From Pseudoips prasinana (taxonomy: Eukaryota > Arthropoda > Insecta > Lepidoptera > Nolidae): 64,000 nt of DNA. Position 1 is the stretch's first letter. Every line of letters begins with the position of its first letter. The notes under the pieces were generated by a model. The model made no database searches. It had not been told where the DNA came from and saw only the letters and a list, made by a program, of their open reading frames with translations. Position numbers and translations under genes: made by a program. Below are positions 49,982 through 59,468 of the stretch, piece by piece. Where the stretch lies: the NCBI GenBank assembly GCA_951640165.1, contig OX621256.1, positions 3,658,001 through 3,722,000 on the forward strand. The letters are read 5' to 3'.

Positions 49982-50655
49982 AACTCTCTTGCACCAGACA
50001 CCGGATAATTGATTTAATCAAAATAATGATTAAATACATTACCGTTAACATTATATAAGTAAAAAATAATATCGATTATCGTTCCCAACCTATTACTTGT
50101 GTTTGCAATTATATTTTAAATCTATGCTGTCAGTGACAGGTGACAGCTTCTGACTATCTATAATCTATGACCGCTCTCTATCCTTACTCGTGTCTGTAGT
50201 TTGTTATATTCTCTTTGGTCTCTCGTATCGTCGAGTGGGATTTGAGTATGTTTATATATCCCTCGATAACTGCATTATTTTTAGGGACTTAAGATATTGC
50301 TTAACTCGTACGACCTTTGGTAATATACTGGATACGGGTAATCTCATTTACTCGTTTGACTTTGGCTCGTTATTTTAGATTTTACGGCTTATCGATTGGA
50401 TATTAACACTATTGGCGGTCCATGCGGTATGCATTGTGGTACAGCGGCGGGGTGCAATTGTATTTTATCCCATTTTCACACGGGTCAATCCATAATAAGT
50501 GACTATTAAATAGTAATCGCACTTTAAATATCAGCTGTTTAATATAGGTTGTTGCACAACCTGACTATTACTAAATCTTTTACAACTCTGCTCTTAAAGT
50601 GACAAAATCCATGGAGTTTTTAGAAGTTGGATGATAATTTATAGACTAATTAATT
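49982..50655 (+). repeat. 680-bp tandem duplication, copy 2
   Basis: Lacks a GCGCAGCGACTACT block present in copy 1 (near 49770) and differs by scattered substitutions; otherwise colinear from the CAGACACCGG start to the half palindrome. Confidence 0.82.
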
Positions 50656-50914
50656 GGGCCCAATGTTGTATAAAAACGTATTCGTCTCCTATACATATAC
50701 TTACTACGAAATTAAAAAAAGTTACGAACTTACAAACAACGCGTACTATCATTTGTATCGATAAAATGTTATTTCCAATCTTCAATCGAACGAGAGGCCC
50801 ACATATTAACGTAGAGCGACATTTGCACAAAACGTCCTTAAAGAGCAATAAACCTCTCATGCATCTCTGCTCGGTGACTCAGTGAAGGACCCTTCGGCTA
50901 ACACATAAACGTCT

Positions 50915-51110
50915 ACTTATATATTACCTACCTACTATTTACAAATGTTTTAACAATCGGTGTACCTAAATGTAACTAGATATATGTAACTAGAAATTAA
51001 CTATGTATACCTACTTAACTATATTACTTACTACCCAAATGTTCTGACTATTTACAAGCGCTTTTTAAAGTCTACGTGAATAAACCTTTTTTATTTTATT
51101 TAATTTTACG
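50915..51110 (+). repeat. Family K 3'-end repeat, longest copy
   Basis: TATTTACAAATGTTTTAACA, ATCGGTGTACCTAAATG, ACTACCCAAATGTTCTGACT, ATTTACAAGCGC, TCTACGTGAATAAACC, then a T-rich end. Confidence 0.65.
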
Positions 51111-51244
51111 CCTCACCTACGACTGGCTAACCAAAGTATTGTGAGGAAAGAGCACAGATATTTTTATCCAACCCTTTTTATATTACAATCGAAACTTATC
51201 CGGATTTTGATAAATTACTGACTCCACAGTCTAAAGCTTTAAAA

Positions 51245-51398
51245 ATCATAATATCCTGGGCCATTATTCACACATGGGCATTACACCCAGACTCAGGACA
51301 AACAGACATGTTCATGCACAGAAATATCTGTCCTGGGTGGGAATCGAACACACGACCTCCGGCTTGGCATTTTACAACCACGCCAACAGGCCTGTCAT
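51245..51398 (-). repeat. SINE family C (minus) with internal deletion
   Basis: CATTATTCACACATGGGC jumps directly to ATTACACCCAGACTCAGGAC; head GGGTGGGAATCGAACACACG is present. Confidence 0.7.
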
Positions 51399-51765
51399 TT
51401 AATCGCTAGGCTATCTAGTACTTGCGTCCGTAGCTACATCAGAACCCTTAGACAAATGTCCTAGCAATTTCACATTGACACACACACGACATTCGCAGAA
51501 ATAAACAGCCTGTTTAATAAACTTGTACCCCACAACAATACTTTCTAGGTAAGTCATTGTCATTGCCCACTCGCCTACCTTTTCACAGACCCTCCTAAAC
51601 AAATGTTTACACAGAATACTTACAAAAACCTCATGAATATCTAACACGGGTAAAATCATAATATCAACACCCGCCCCTTTGTTTACCCGATATCATTATT
51701 AATGGCCACTTATCTGAATATTTTAAATATACTGCAACCCTTAGAGAAGGCGATGCGAATAAAAT

Positions 51766-51799
51766 AATCGAGTGAGGTGACGCTGCCGGTCACTCGATT
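51766..51799. promoter_or_regulatory. Inverted repeat upstream of a possible gene start
   Basis: AATCGAGTGA-(14 nt)-TCACTCGATT; exact 10-bp arms with GGTGACGCTGCCGG between. It lies 20 bp before an initiator-like TCAGTC. Could be a protein-binding site; no known motif was assigned. Confidence 0.35.
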
Positions 51800-51818
51800 C
51801 TTTAACGATTGTTCAATC

Positions 51819-52044
51819 AGTCGTGATCGTTTCGTTTCCTTACAGTACTTTCTAGGATAAAATGGCGGTTGTTTTTTCAATCGACGTAAAAGTACGATTA
51901 GCCCTATTGCTGATATTGTGCTGTCTCCCTGTCAGCTTGTCCATATATGTGTGTATTACGGATGGATTGTCAATGGCATTCCTCTGCTTTCGTAATAGTG
52001 TGAACCTGGGAGATAAACGCTGGATTGAATTGTTGAATGTTTGA
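51819..52044 (+). CDS. Possible host gene start with signal-peptide-like N terminus
   Basis: An arthropod-type initiator TCAGTC sits at 51817-51822 and ATG 51862 has a good context (AAAATGG). The 60-codon frame begins MAVVFSIDVKVRLALLLILC and CLPVSLSI: a basic residue followed by about 15 hydrophobic residues, like a signal peptide or membrane segment. It stops at 52042-52044. A first exon is also possible: GTAAAAG and GTACGA offer donors inside the frame, and the candidate exon at 54956 lies downstream, but I cannot fix a join. A splice-acceptor-like TTTCCTTACAG just before the ATG offers an alternative reading as an internal exon. The coordinates include the leader. No homologue recognised. 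Confidence 0.3.
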
Positions 52045-52261
52045 TTTTCAAGTTGCGTAATCTTCCGAGCTCTATTAGTGAAACTGTACTATCTACGGTA
52101 TAAATATATATGTCGCAATCAAGTCATCATTGGGACGCAAGCTCCATCTGTCGGCGCTCGACGGAGTCAATTATTCCCCGGCTGAGCGGCGCGCTCGACA
52201 CTTTTGGAGCAGCAGCCGGCTAGTACGGTCGAATATGAAACCGACGCCCGTTAAATAATAA

Positions 52262-52440
52262 AATAAAAAAGATTTTTATTCACGTAGACTTTAAAAAAGC
52301 GCTTGTAAATAGTCAGAACATGTTTGTAGTAATACAGTTATTATTTCTAGTTGCATATTACAGATATTTAGGTACACGGAATGTTAAAATATTTATACAA
52401 TTTATTTTATAATGGTAGTGACATTTAGCTAGCTTGTATT
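52262..52440 (-). repeat. Family K 3'-end repeat (minus)
   Basis: AAAAAGATTTTTATTCACGT, AGACTTTAAAAAAGCGC, TTGTAAATAGTCAGAACATG, ... GGTACACGGAATGTTAAAAT. Confidence 0.65.
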
Positions 52441-52587
52441 AAGTTATTGTCAAGGAGATTATGTTTAGTTAAAGTTTTTAATATTATGTATTGAAATTTA
52501 TATTTATATATTCGTTCCTAACTATAGCCGTGTATATATGTACCTATTAGTGATTTAATAGTAAATTTACTGTATTACGTTTCGTTG

Positions 52588-52661
52588 TGATAAAGTTGAA
52601 AATCTATAAAAGAAAATTGACAGATTGGGGTAGCTGGATGAGCTGGCGTCTGTACCTAGAA
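52588..52661. repeat. Half copy of the 46565-46718 MITE
   Basis: GATAAAGTTGAAAATCTATA, AAAGAAAATTGACAG, ATTGGGGTAGCTGGATGAGC, TGGCGTCTGTACCTA matches the right half of that MITE. Confidence 0.7.
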
Positions 52662-52689
52662 ATAATTATGTACACTTAAAACTACAAGC

Positions 52690-52755
52690 ATTTTCTGCCT
52701 ATTTACAAGCGCTTTTTTAAAGTCTTCGTGAATATAAACCTTTTTGTATCATTTA
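52690..52755 (+). repeat. Family K 3'-end repeat fragment
   Basis: CTGCCTATTTACAAGCGC, AAAGTCTTCGTGAATATAAA, CCTTTTT. Confidence 0.55.
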
Positions 52756-52904
52756 TTTAGTATTTTTCCAATGAATTAACAGTCGTATCCCTTTGCTTTC
52801 GGATTAGTTTAAATCTTCCTTCTTTTTTTTACTACTGGAATAATTTGGTCTGTTCGAGTTTAAGTCTCATAGGAAAACATAAAAACAAAATCTATTAAAT
52901 AAAT

Positions 52905-53286
52905 ATGGAAGAGCTCCGGTCACTCTATTGCGAACATCACAATACTGTCTCTGCGCTAAACCTAAACACCTCAAAAGAGGAAAACAATTCCATCTTTATA
53001 TTCGTAGTTTTAACTAGAGCATATGACCACAACAAGCTGCAGTTTTCCCTGAAACCGTTTCTTGAACGTCTTGTTACCCCACTTAAGACGCCCAGAGTGT
53101 AAAAAGCCTGCTTGCTACGCAAGGTGAGTGCTACAATAGGTGGCGTCGGAACGATTACCAACACCTTCCTGCTCGAACTTTTCAACGCCCTTTACGAACA
53201 AGGTATACCGAAGATTGATTCATTTGGTGGGACTACAGAGCTGATTATCGATGCTATACTTTCTGATAGATTTTCGCTGACAAGTT
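52905..53286 (+). pseudogene. Unrecognised coding-like stretch with one stop
   Basis: Starts at ATG 52905 (MEELRSLYCEHHNTVSALNL, N-T-S-K-E...) and stops at 53100-53102. The same frame then stays open for 61 more codons (KACLLRKVSATIGGVGTITN, TFLLELFNALYEQGIPKIDS, FGGTTELIIDAIL). HHNTVSALNLNTS faintly recalls the gag-like region of BEL/Pao LTR elements, but I would not assign it. It could equally be a host pseudogene. Confidence 0.35.
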
Positions 53287-53459
53287 AATTTTGGTTTATA
53301 TAATTATGGGGGTCAAATAGTACGGCAAACAGCGAGATTTATGAAGTCTTTTTTATACTATTAAGATCAGTCAAACAAGTATACGGCCAACCTACTGGGA
53401 TGCAGTTACCGTAGCCTATTAGGCTTTCAACACAATAACGATCAGAGAGTTATAAATTA

Positions 53460-53787
53460 CTAGCTTTGCCCCGCGGTTTCACCTGCCTCAAACTTTATAA
53501 ATTATAGCCTATTTTTGTCGGATATATAAACTGTATACAAAGTTTCATCAAAATCTGTGGCGTAGTTTTTGCGTGAAAAAGTAACAAATATCCATACATC
53601 CTTACTCACAAACTTTCGCATTTATAATATTAGTAGAATGTATTATTCGGATATATAAGCTGTATAACTACCAAGTTTCATCAAAATCCGTTCCTTAGAT
53701 TTTGCGTGAAAGAGTAACAAACATCCATACATACACACAAGCATATATCCATACTCACAAACCTTTGCAAGTTTAATATTAGTAGGA
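53460..53787 (-). mobile_element. Helitron (minus) with duplicated 5' half
   Basis: A|CTAGCTTTGCCCCGCGGTTT at the 3' end. A first 5'-like end (TTTATAATATTAGTAGAATG) is at 53619-53640, after which the interior (TTCGGATATATAAGCTGTAT, TCATCAAAATCCGTTCC) starts again and reaches the true end AATATTAGTAGGA|T at 53787. Confidence 0.85.
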
Positions 53788-53810
53788 TTGGTTTTGTAAA
53801 ATCACTTGAA

Positions 53811-53815
<5 letters not shown>

Positions 53816-53861
<46 letters not shown>
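53816..53861. repeat. (AT)n microsatellite
   Basis: About 23 uninterrupted AT units after AAAATATT. Confidence 0.95.
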
Positions 53862-53865
<4 letters not shown>

Positions 53866-54404
53866 ATCGGTTTTTCTTTCAGTGTTTTTTTTTTACGGTT
53901 AATAGAATACAACCGAGTTTTTATCGATTGTAGAGTTAGTCGATTGAACCCTTTCCGGCGCTATTTCAACCCTTCGCGAAAGGTTAAGATCTCGGGATTC
54001 GTAATGTGAGGCAATAAGCTGAGTTGAGCTTTGTAGGAAAATATTACCTTGTAATTTATTTATGTGTTTCGATGACACTGTTCACATAAAAGGGAATGGG
54101 GATGGAACGGCGCTTATTAACAATTCTCTTTAAAATTAAATTATTTATTATGGTCCTTATATCCATTATGTCCTTATACACACATACATGTATACACCAC
54201 ACACTTAACTTGCCGAGTCTTTGATTTAAACGCCGGGTCGAGCCGATATGTATTTGAATTTTTTTCGTCTATAAAAATACTATGTATAAATAAGCATATA
54301 TAAATAATCAATCGATCAAATCGGAGACGTTCTCAAGAAAGGCCAGGTCAGAAGTACCCTAAACCGGCGAGCATGTGTGAAGAATATATAGTCAGTAAAC
54401 GAAG
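53862..54404. other. No gene seen
   Basis: Includes GAACCCTTTCCGGCGCTATT near 53945. Otherwise AT-rich without supported features. Confidence 0.45.
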
Positions 54405-54496
54405 CGAAAGAGGTGTGCAAGGATCGTGACAAATGGAAGTCCGTTGTCTTGCCTACCCCTCTGGGAGACAGGCGTGAGTCTATGTATGTATGTAAA
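54405..54496 (+). pseudogene. LINE C-terminal fragment with (TATG)n end
   Basis: GCAAGGATCGTGACAAATGG ... CCTACCCCTCTGGGAGACAG ... TATGTATGTATGTAA; same block as 2027-2120. Abuts the Helitron at 54500. Confidence 0.5.
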
Positions 54497-54499
54497 TAA

Positions 54500-54813
54500 T
54501 CTATACATATAATAAAATCGTAGGAAAATCAAAACTGTACATTGAATATTTTTTTAAAAGGATACTTGGGGCGTGATCTACAATCGATATCGAAGCCAAA
54601 AATATAGTTTTTAGAATGTTTATCTGTTTGTCTGTATGTATGGCCGGGCTAAACTCAAAAAGTACTGCATGGATTTACTTCAAATTTTGCATGAATATTA
54701 CTAAGGGGTCGGGTCAACATATAGGCTACATATTATTACGCTATCACCTACGGGGGAGGAGCTGTTGTAAATTTATAAAGTTTAACGCGGGTAAAACCGC
54801 GGGGCTCAGCTAG
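54500..54813 (+). mobile_element. Non-autonomous Helitron, complete
   Basis: A|TCTATACATATAATAAAATC ... TTATTACGCTATCACC ... AACGCGGGTAAAACCGCGGG ... CTCAGCTAG|T. Confidence 0.9.
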
Positions 54814-54955
54814 TCAATATATAAATAAGCAGCTCGAAGAAGGAGAGCAGGTAAAGCTGTGGGCCTTGCACCTAATCTCTCTCCGGTTATCTACTCTATC
54901 TCTTACTAGAATGTTTATTTCTATACTGTGTCACATTTACCAAACTTTCTTTCAG

Positions 54956-55008
54956 TAACAATTCTGCGGAGATGGAATATGAAGATAAACCTTTACTCGT
55001 CACTTTAG
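54956..55008 (+). CDS. Candidate 53-bp internal exon of a host gene
   Basis: Preceded by a pyrimidine tract and acceptor (ACCAAACTTTCTTTCAG, AG at 54954-54955) and followed by a donor (TTTAG|GTATGC, GT at 55009-55010). The one open frame across it reads NNSAEMEYEDKPLLVTL. Codon use and an acidic/hydrophobic pattern are unlike the surrounding AT-rich DNA, and nothing in it repeats elsewhere in the window. It needs two bases from the previous exon and gives one to the next. An internal ATG (MEYEDK) could instead be a translation start. Gene unknown. Confidence 0.4.
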
Positions 55009-55069
55009 GTATGCTATTAAACAATATTCAATTCTGTTGCTACTTCCACATCTGCATCGTAACATCTAG

Positions 55070-55110
55070 ATTTTTTTTATTTATTTAAAAAGACAACTTT
55101 TTAAATAAAT
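55070..55110. repeat. Short palindrome
   Basis: TTATTTATTTAAAAAG and CTTTTTAAATAAATAA flank about 6 nt. Confidence 0.6.
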
Positions 55111-55260
55111 AAGGGAATTGAATCCCTGTGTCGCGGGGTACTTTACAAACATATAATAGACGGACACAAATTACATCCAGACTCAGAACAACTATTTATG
55201 GGTCGACTCCGCAACGCGAAGCGGTGAGGCGACTGTATAAGCCGCTGCGCCACACGTACA
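55111..55260 (-). repeat. SINE family D (minus)
   Basis: GAATTGAATCCCTGTGTCGC, GGGGTACTTTACAAACATAT, CAGACTCAGAACAACTATTT, GAAGCGGTGAGGCGACTG, CCGCTGCGCCACACGTACAG. Confidence 0.55.
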
Positions 55261-55304
55261 GTCAAATTCAAGTCAGATTATTAAACAGTCAGTAGTCAGT
55301 AAAC

Positions 55305-55605
55305 AATGAAACAGGCAAGATGAAATCACGTGATAAGGACTACAATTTTCCTTATCACGTGCTTTCATCCTGGCTGTTTCATTATTGTGACATTGCTGTT
55401 AGACCTACCCCTGAGCTCTCGGGCCAACAAGTCCACTATCCATTCCCCATTCACATAATCCGAGGGGTCAGCTATCTGGCTTGGCCGTAGAGAGCTCAGG
55501 GGTAGATCCAACAACAATGTCCATAAAATGAAACAGAATGGATCAAATCACGTGATAAGGACTTAGTCCTTCGGAATATGTGAATGGGGGAATGTTTAGT
55601 GCATG
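55305..55605. repeat. Cluster of nested foldbacks
   Basis: 55305-55339 pairs with 55349-55383 (3 mismatches in 35; core ATCACGTGATAAGGA). Next, 55389-55419 pairs with 55491-55521 (3 mismatches in 31; core CTACCCCTGAGCTCT). A third, same-direction copy of the first arm follows (55528-55563), and CATTCCCCATTCACATA (55441-55457) is the inverse of TATGTGAATGGGGGAATG (55578-55595). It looks like two overlapping copies of a palindromic element. Confidence 0.8.
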
Positions 55606-55700
55606 CACTTCTATTTACAAATACGAGTTTGGTAACAAACACCGCGACACGAGAATTTTATACATCAGAGATTACACGCAGACTCACAAAAAACAGATAT
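55606..55700 (-). repeat. Left part of a SINE C copy split by the TIR element
   Basis: GAGATTACACGCAGACTCAC, AAAAAACAGATAT leads up to the element. The text after the element (ATATGTTTGTTATGATTTTC, 60078 on) would continue the family C stretch CAGACATGTTCATGC. Confidence 0.5.
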
Positions 55701-55733
55701 CGACGGTCAAAATGAAGTAGGGGATAAGCGACA
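55701..55733 (+). repeat. Left TIR
   Basis: Inverse of the right TIR at 60045-60077. It contains the terminal motif on the minus strand (GTAGGGGATAAGCGAC, 55718-55733). Confidence 0.85.
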
Positions 55734-56070
55734 CTTTTATCGAAAATGACTTTTGAATGCCATCTTACTTAAAATTTTCCGCTCTTTCGAATGGGCTTAC
55801 TCTCATGGCTCTACGATGACTTTTTTGTCGCTTATGCCCCAGCAAAAATATGCGTTATACAAGTGACACTTTGGCATAACCGACCGATTTTCAGGTCTTT
55901 TTAACCTGGAAGGCGTTTATACCCCAGTAAAAATGGCATCTCTTTTGGTTTATAGTCGGTAATGTCTTTTTACTTCTTACTAGCTTAGACATTGCGGGCG
56001 CTTACGGCTTTCTACCTATGCGGTCAAAAACATTAAGCGTCGGTTATGCCTTTTTACTACATGTAGTTTT

Positions 56071-56242
56071 ACAATACAGCTGTCGCTTATACCCTACTAC
56101 CTTTTACACGTTTACAATACAGCTGTCGCTTATACCCTACTACCTTTTACAAGTTTGCAATACAGCTGTCGCTTATACCCTACTACCTTTTACGAGTTTA
56201 CAACACAGCTGTCGCATATAACATACTACCATTTACTATTTT
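56071..56242 (+). repeat. 43-bp tandem array built on the terminal motif
   Basis: Four units (56071-56113, 56114-56156, 56157-56199, 56200-56242): ACAATACAGCTGTCGCTTAT + ACCCTACTACCTTTTACA-GTTT. Units 1-3 are nearly identical, the fourth is diverged. The core is the TIR motif in the orientation of the right TIR. 43 is not a multiple of three, so the ORF across it is not a repeat protein. Confidence 0.92.
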
Positions 56243-56642
56243 AATATAAATCTGTATGTTATGCCGTATTATTTCACAATAATTATTTATTAAATGGCGT
56301 TTATGCCAATTCGAATCACCGTGTTGTACTCAACTAGCTATTTCGCGTGTCGGTTATTCCAAAATCGCAAGTGTAGGTGCGGTGGGAAAGGTGTGCGCTA
56401 GCGTGTAAAAAAATTGCAAGTTTTTGACGGTAAGATATTTACTTCTATAGCCTATTTTGTACGTAATCTAATTCAATACTTTTGATTGATTAACGAATGC
56501 ATACTTTGGCTGACATGAGATAATAATAATTTTATTTAAAGTAAGTTTTGTTTCAATCTAAGTATATCAAAAGCACAATTACAATTCGTATGCAATATTA
56601 TTAATATATAAATAAAAATGCCGTATTCGTGAGTTTACCCAT

Positions 56643-56925
56643 CTACACGCATGTACTGCGTTATAGCTATAGCTTTTGATGTAATTAAAAGATCATGCTC
56701 AGAGACACTTTTAAGATCCCACTCGGCGGCCACCTTCTGGGGTATGACTGCCTCACAGAAGGAGACCACGGCGTCCCATGTGGTGGAATAACCTGCCAGC
56801 ATCGCATATACGACTGCTGGCGGCGAAAGATCCCATCCCATCTCAGCCACCAGGACTCGCCTCTCGGCTTCCCAGGCCGGGCACTCCTCTAACGTATTCT
56901 GGCCAGAGTCCAGGTCGCATGGTGA
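56643..56925 (-). pseudogene. R1-clade LINE ORF2 C-terminal fragment
   Basis: Minus strand reads SGQNTLEECPAWEAERRVLV, AEMGWDLSPPAVVYAMLAGY, TTWDAVVSFCEAVIPQKVAA then a diverged end to 56635. H/N-T-L-E-E-C-P-A-W ... VVSFCEAV is the post-RT tail of R1-like elements. It probably belongs with 58615-59085, the intervening part having been interrupted by another LINE. Confidence 0.75.
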
Positions 56926-57187
56926 AAATGTGTTGTCGCTTATCGGTCTATCCGGTTCAGATACTCACCGAAACACCCGTGTCCGGTAAGTACCTGAGTC
57001 AAAATGTTGGTGAAGTGACCGTTTTTTGCTTCCCACCCAAGCCTCGAGGTGAGGCAGGCTGTCCTTTTCTTGTCTTGTCTTGGTTGGGGTGTACTTGTGT
57101 ACAGCACTTCCATCCTTCAGGATCTTTTGTAGATTCCCATTGGTTTTTACTCTATCCCTAGAGCCCTGAATGAAGTTTTCACGTATC
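56926..57187. other. Interior of the TIR element, unassigned
   Basis: GTCGCTTAT occurs again at 56935-56943 right beside the R1 fragment. The rest includes CACCGAAACACCCGTGTCCGG and is not recognised. Confidence 0.4.
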
Positions 57188-58556
57188 AATCAATCAATCA
57201 ATATTTACTGTGTGAAATTTGGTACAAGGAGGATCTTAAATATAAATAATTAGTTCACAAAAATCAACCACACAGGTGTACACAATTTTACAAATGTCAT
57301 GTTTAGTTAAAATATTAAATATCTAAATTTACTAAAAATAATGAACACCAATACGCTTCAAATAATTCAGTACGCTTGTTAGGGGTAGATACCAGTAGTC
57401 TCCTGGCTCTGGATATGCCAGCCCCAGCATGGCCATTCTGTGTCTTACCAACGCATCGCATTTACATATTATATGCAGCATTGTTTCATTTTCTTCCCTA
57501 CAGGTCCTGCAGATCCGGCTATTTGACAGTCCCAGTTTGTGTAGGTGATAGTTGGTGCCGTAGTGGCCCGTAAGTGCTGCTACTATTAGTAGCTGCGTTT
57601 ATGTTGTATTTCCAAAGGATATTGGACCAGCTCTTGTCTACTCTTTTTATGAGTTGTTTAGAGTGTTTTAGTTCCGTGATTTTGGTCCACATTTGGTACT
57701 GCTTAGCTGTGGATTCCTTTTTAAGGATTGCTCCTATTATGTTTGGTGGAATCTCTACGTACGGTTCTGGTTCACAGAATTGACCTTCAGATCCCTTCCT
57801 AGCCAGCGCATCTGCTTTTTCGTTGCCTTCTATTCCTGTATTGATTTTAGTACCAAGTTTGTTCAGAGCCTAGTAGATACAGTTCTGTATTAATTTTGAT
57901 TCCATTTTGTGTGACATCAGGGTTTTTAATATAGCCTTGCTGTCGCTGAGTATGTAGATGGTCTGACCTTTCGTCTCCCTATCTAATATTACTTACGCGC
58001 ATGTTGTTACCGCAAATGTCTCTGCCTGAAACTCTGTCGTGAAGTTACCGATGATTTCGCTGATACTACAGGATTCATGATATACACTCACTCCTGTGCC
58101 GGATTTCATTTCTGATCCGTCTGTATACCATATTTGACATCTTTCGTTTTGTTTAATCTCAATTTCCATTCTTCTCTACTAGGGAAGTTATATTGTTTGC
58201 CAAATGTATAGGAAGGTTGCATGTTATCACTGCCCATATCTATGACATTGTCAAGATCTTTCCAGTTTTCTGCCTGCGTGTACCTAGTGGGCATACGTTC
58301 GTAAGATGTGCCCAGGGCAGTAAGTCTTTGGAGTGTTTTCCTTGCCTCTTATTGTACTTCAATGTGTAGAGGTTCTAGGTCTAGGTTTACTTCCAAGGCC
58401 GCTGTTTGTGTGGTGCTAAACGCCCCGGTCATTGATAAGCAAGCAGTGCGTTGTATTATGTTTAGCACTTTTTTACAGCTTTTTAGTTTTGTTCTTGGCC
58501 ACCAGACGATACTACCGTACATCAGTACCGGTTTTACTATCATTCTGTAAAGCAGG
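57188..58556 (-). pseudogene. RNase H-bearing LINE (I/Jockey-group) 3' relic
   Basis: Minus strand from 58550: MIVKPVLMYGSIVWWPRTKL, NIIQRTACLSMTGAFSTTQT, ALEVNLDLEPL (RT thumb); then WYTDGSEMKSGTGVSVYHES, FQAETFAV, IYILSDSKAILKTL and GIEGNEKADALARKG, i.e. RNase H with its D-E-D-D residues, although the PGHSG stretch has been lost in a deletion near 57870. It ends with a CCHC-like CRTCREENETMLHIICKC and VRHRMAMLGL, a short UTR and an ATTGATTGATTG tail (57183-57203). Several stops. 5'-truncated. Confidence 0.8.
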
Positions 58557-58614
58557 ATAAATTAGACATAAAGGATAACACCAACGGCATGTTGGCGTGC
58601 GTTCAGGCGCAATT

Positions 58615-59085
58615 TAATCCTCGTGCGCCACTGTGTTTCCCGTCTATACTCAATGAGTGGCTGGTGTGGCTCCCCACCCTATTCGCTGGCGGACGTGTAT
58701 TTTGGTACAAACCGCCGCGTCGACTGCCACCAGTAGATCAAATGACGGGAGGCGCGCGAGGAGTGCCGCCACCACAAAAGATACCGTATGGTATTCTCGT
58801 GAGATCCGTATGGCCACTACACACTGCAGGCTGTTGAGTGTAGCTCTGAAGCGGGAGGCACCCGTCAGTCGTTCAGACCGGAGGGGCGCCCCATAGAGGG
58901 CGACGGATCGCACGACACCACCGTAGAGGCGGCGAACTTCTTCCTGAGTTCCCCTGAGATTCGGCAAAAGCTGGTGTAACGCGCCGGTTACCCGTTGCAC
59001 TCGGGGGGCCAGACGCTCAAAGGGCTCCTCGAAACCACATCAACTACCAAGGGTGAGGCCAAGGTCGTCTTCAACCCTTTATTTT
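58615..59085 (-). pseudogene. R1-clade LINE reverse transcriptase fragment
   Basis: Minus strand DDLGLTLGS, stop, CGFEEPFERLAPRVQRVTGA, LHQLLPNLRGTQEEVRRLYG, GVVRSVALYGAPLRS, then ATLNSLQCVVAIRISREYHT, VSFVVAALLARLPSFDLLVA. This is the region following the catalytic DD in R1-like ORF2. One stop near 59045 and a shift after position 58700. Likely the upstream part of 56643-56925. Confidence 0.75.
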
Positions 59086-59468
59086 TGATTTGAATAGGTG
59101 ATGCTTAAACTTTGTGACTGATTATTGTTATATTATAGGGATCTTACTTCTCAAAAACTCATCATAGGGGCTACCCTAACGGTAAGCCACTACGGAGGTT
59201 GGGTAAAAAGTATATTGGTGAATGAAGAATTTGTTATTTTGAATAATATTTTGTTTCATAATATAACTATTTTATTTTTGTAACTATGTAGTAGTAGATA
59301 ACTACGAGTGTACTTACTCTAAAACTACTTTCTTTCATTAATAACTGTTTTTTTATATAAATAGTGAATAAATTCATTTTGTTTTCATTTATGGTTGGTT
59401 CCTAGAATTGTCGTTTTAGAACTATAAATAATACTACGAGTCGTAAGAGGCATTCTGGTAGATTATTT
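59086..59468. other. Interior of the TIR element, AT-rich
   Basis: No ORF; CATCATAGGGGCTACCCTAA and GGTAAGCCACTACGGAGG patches. Confidence 0.4.

Noticed and set aside
49511..50378. Two near-identical 62-codon ORFs as paralogous genes
   Set aside because: They lie in a recent tandem duplication, have no domain, and non-coding flanks are equally conserved.
56018..56221. 67-codon ORF with visibly repeating residues
   Set aside because: It is the 43-bp tandem array read through; the period is not a multiple of three, so frames shift between units.
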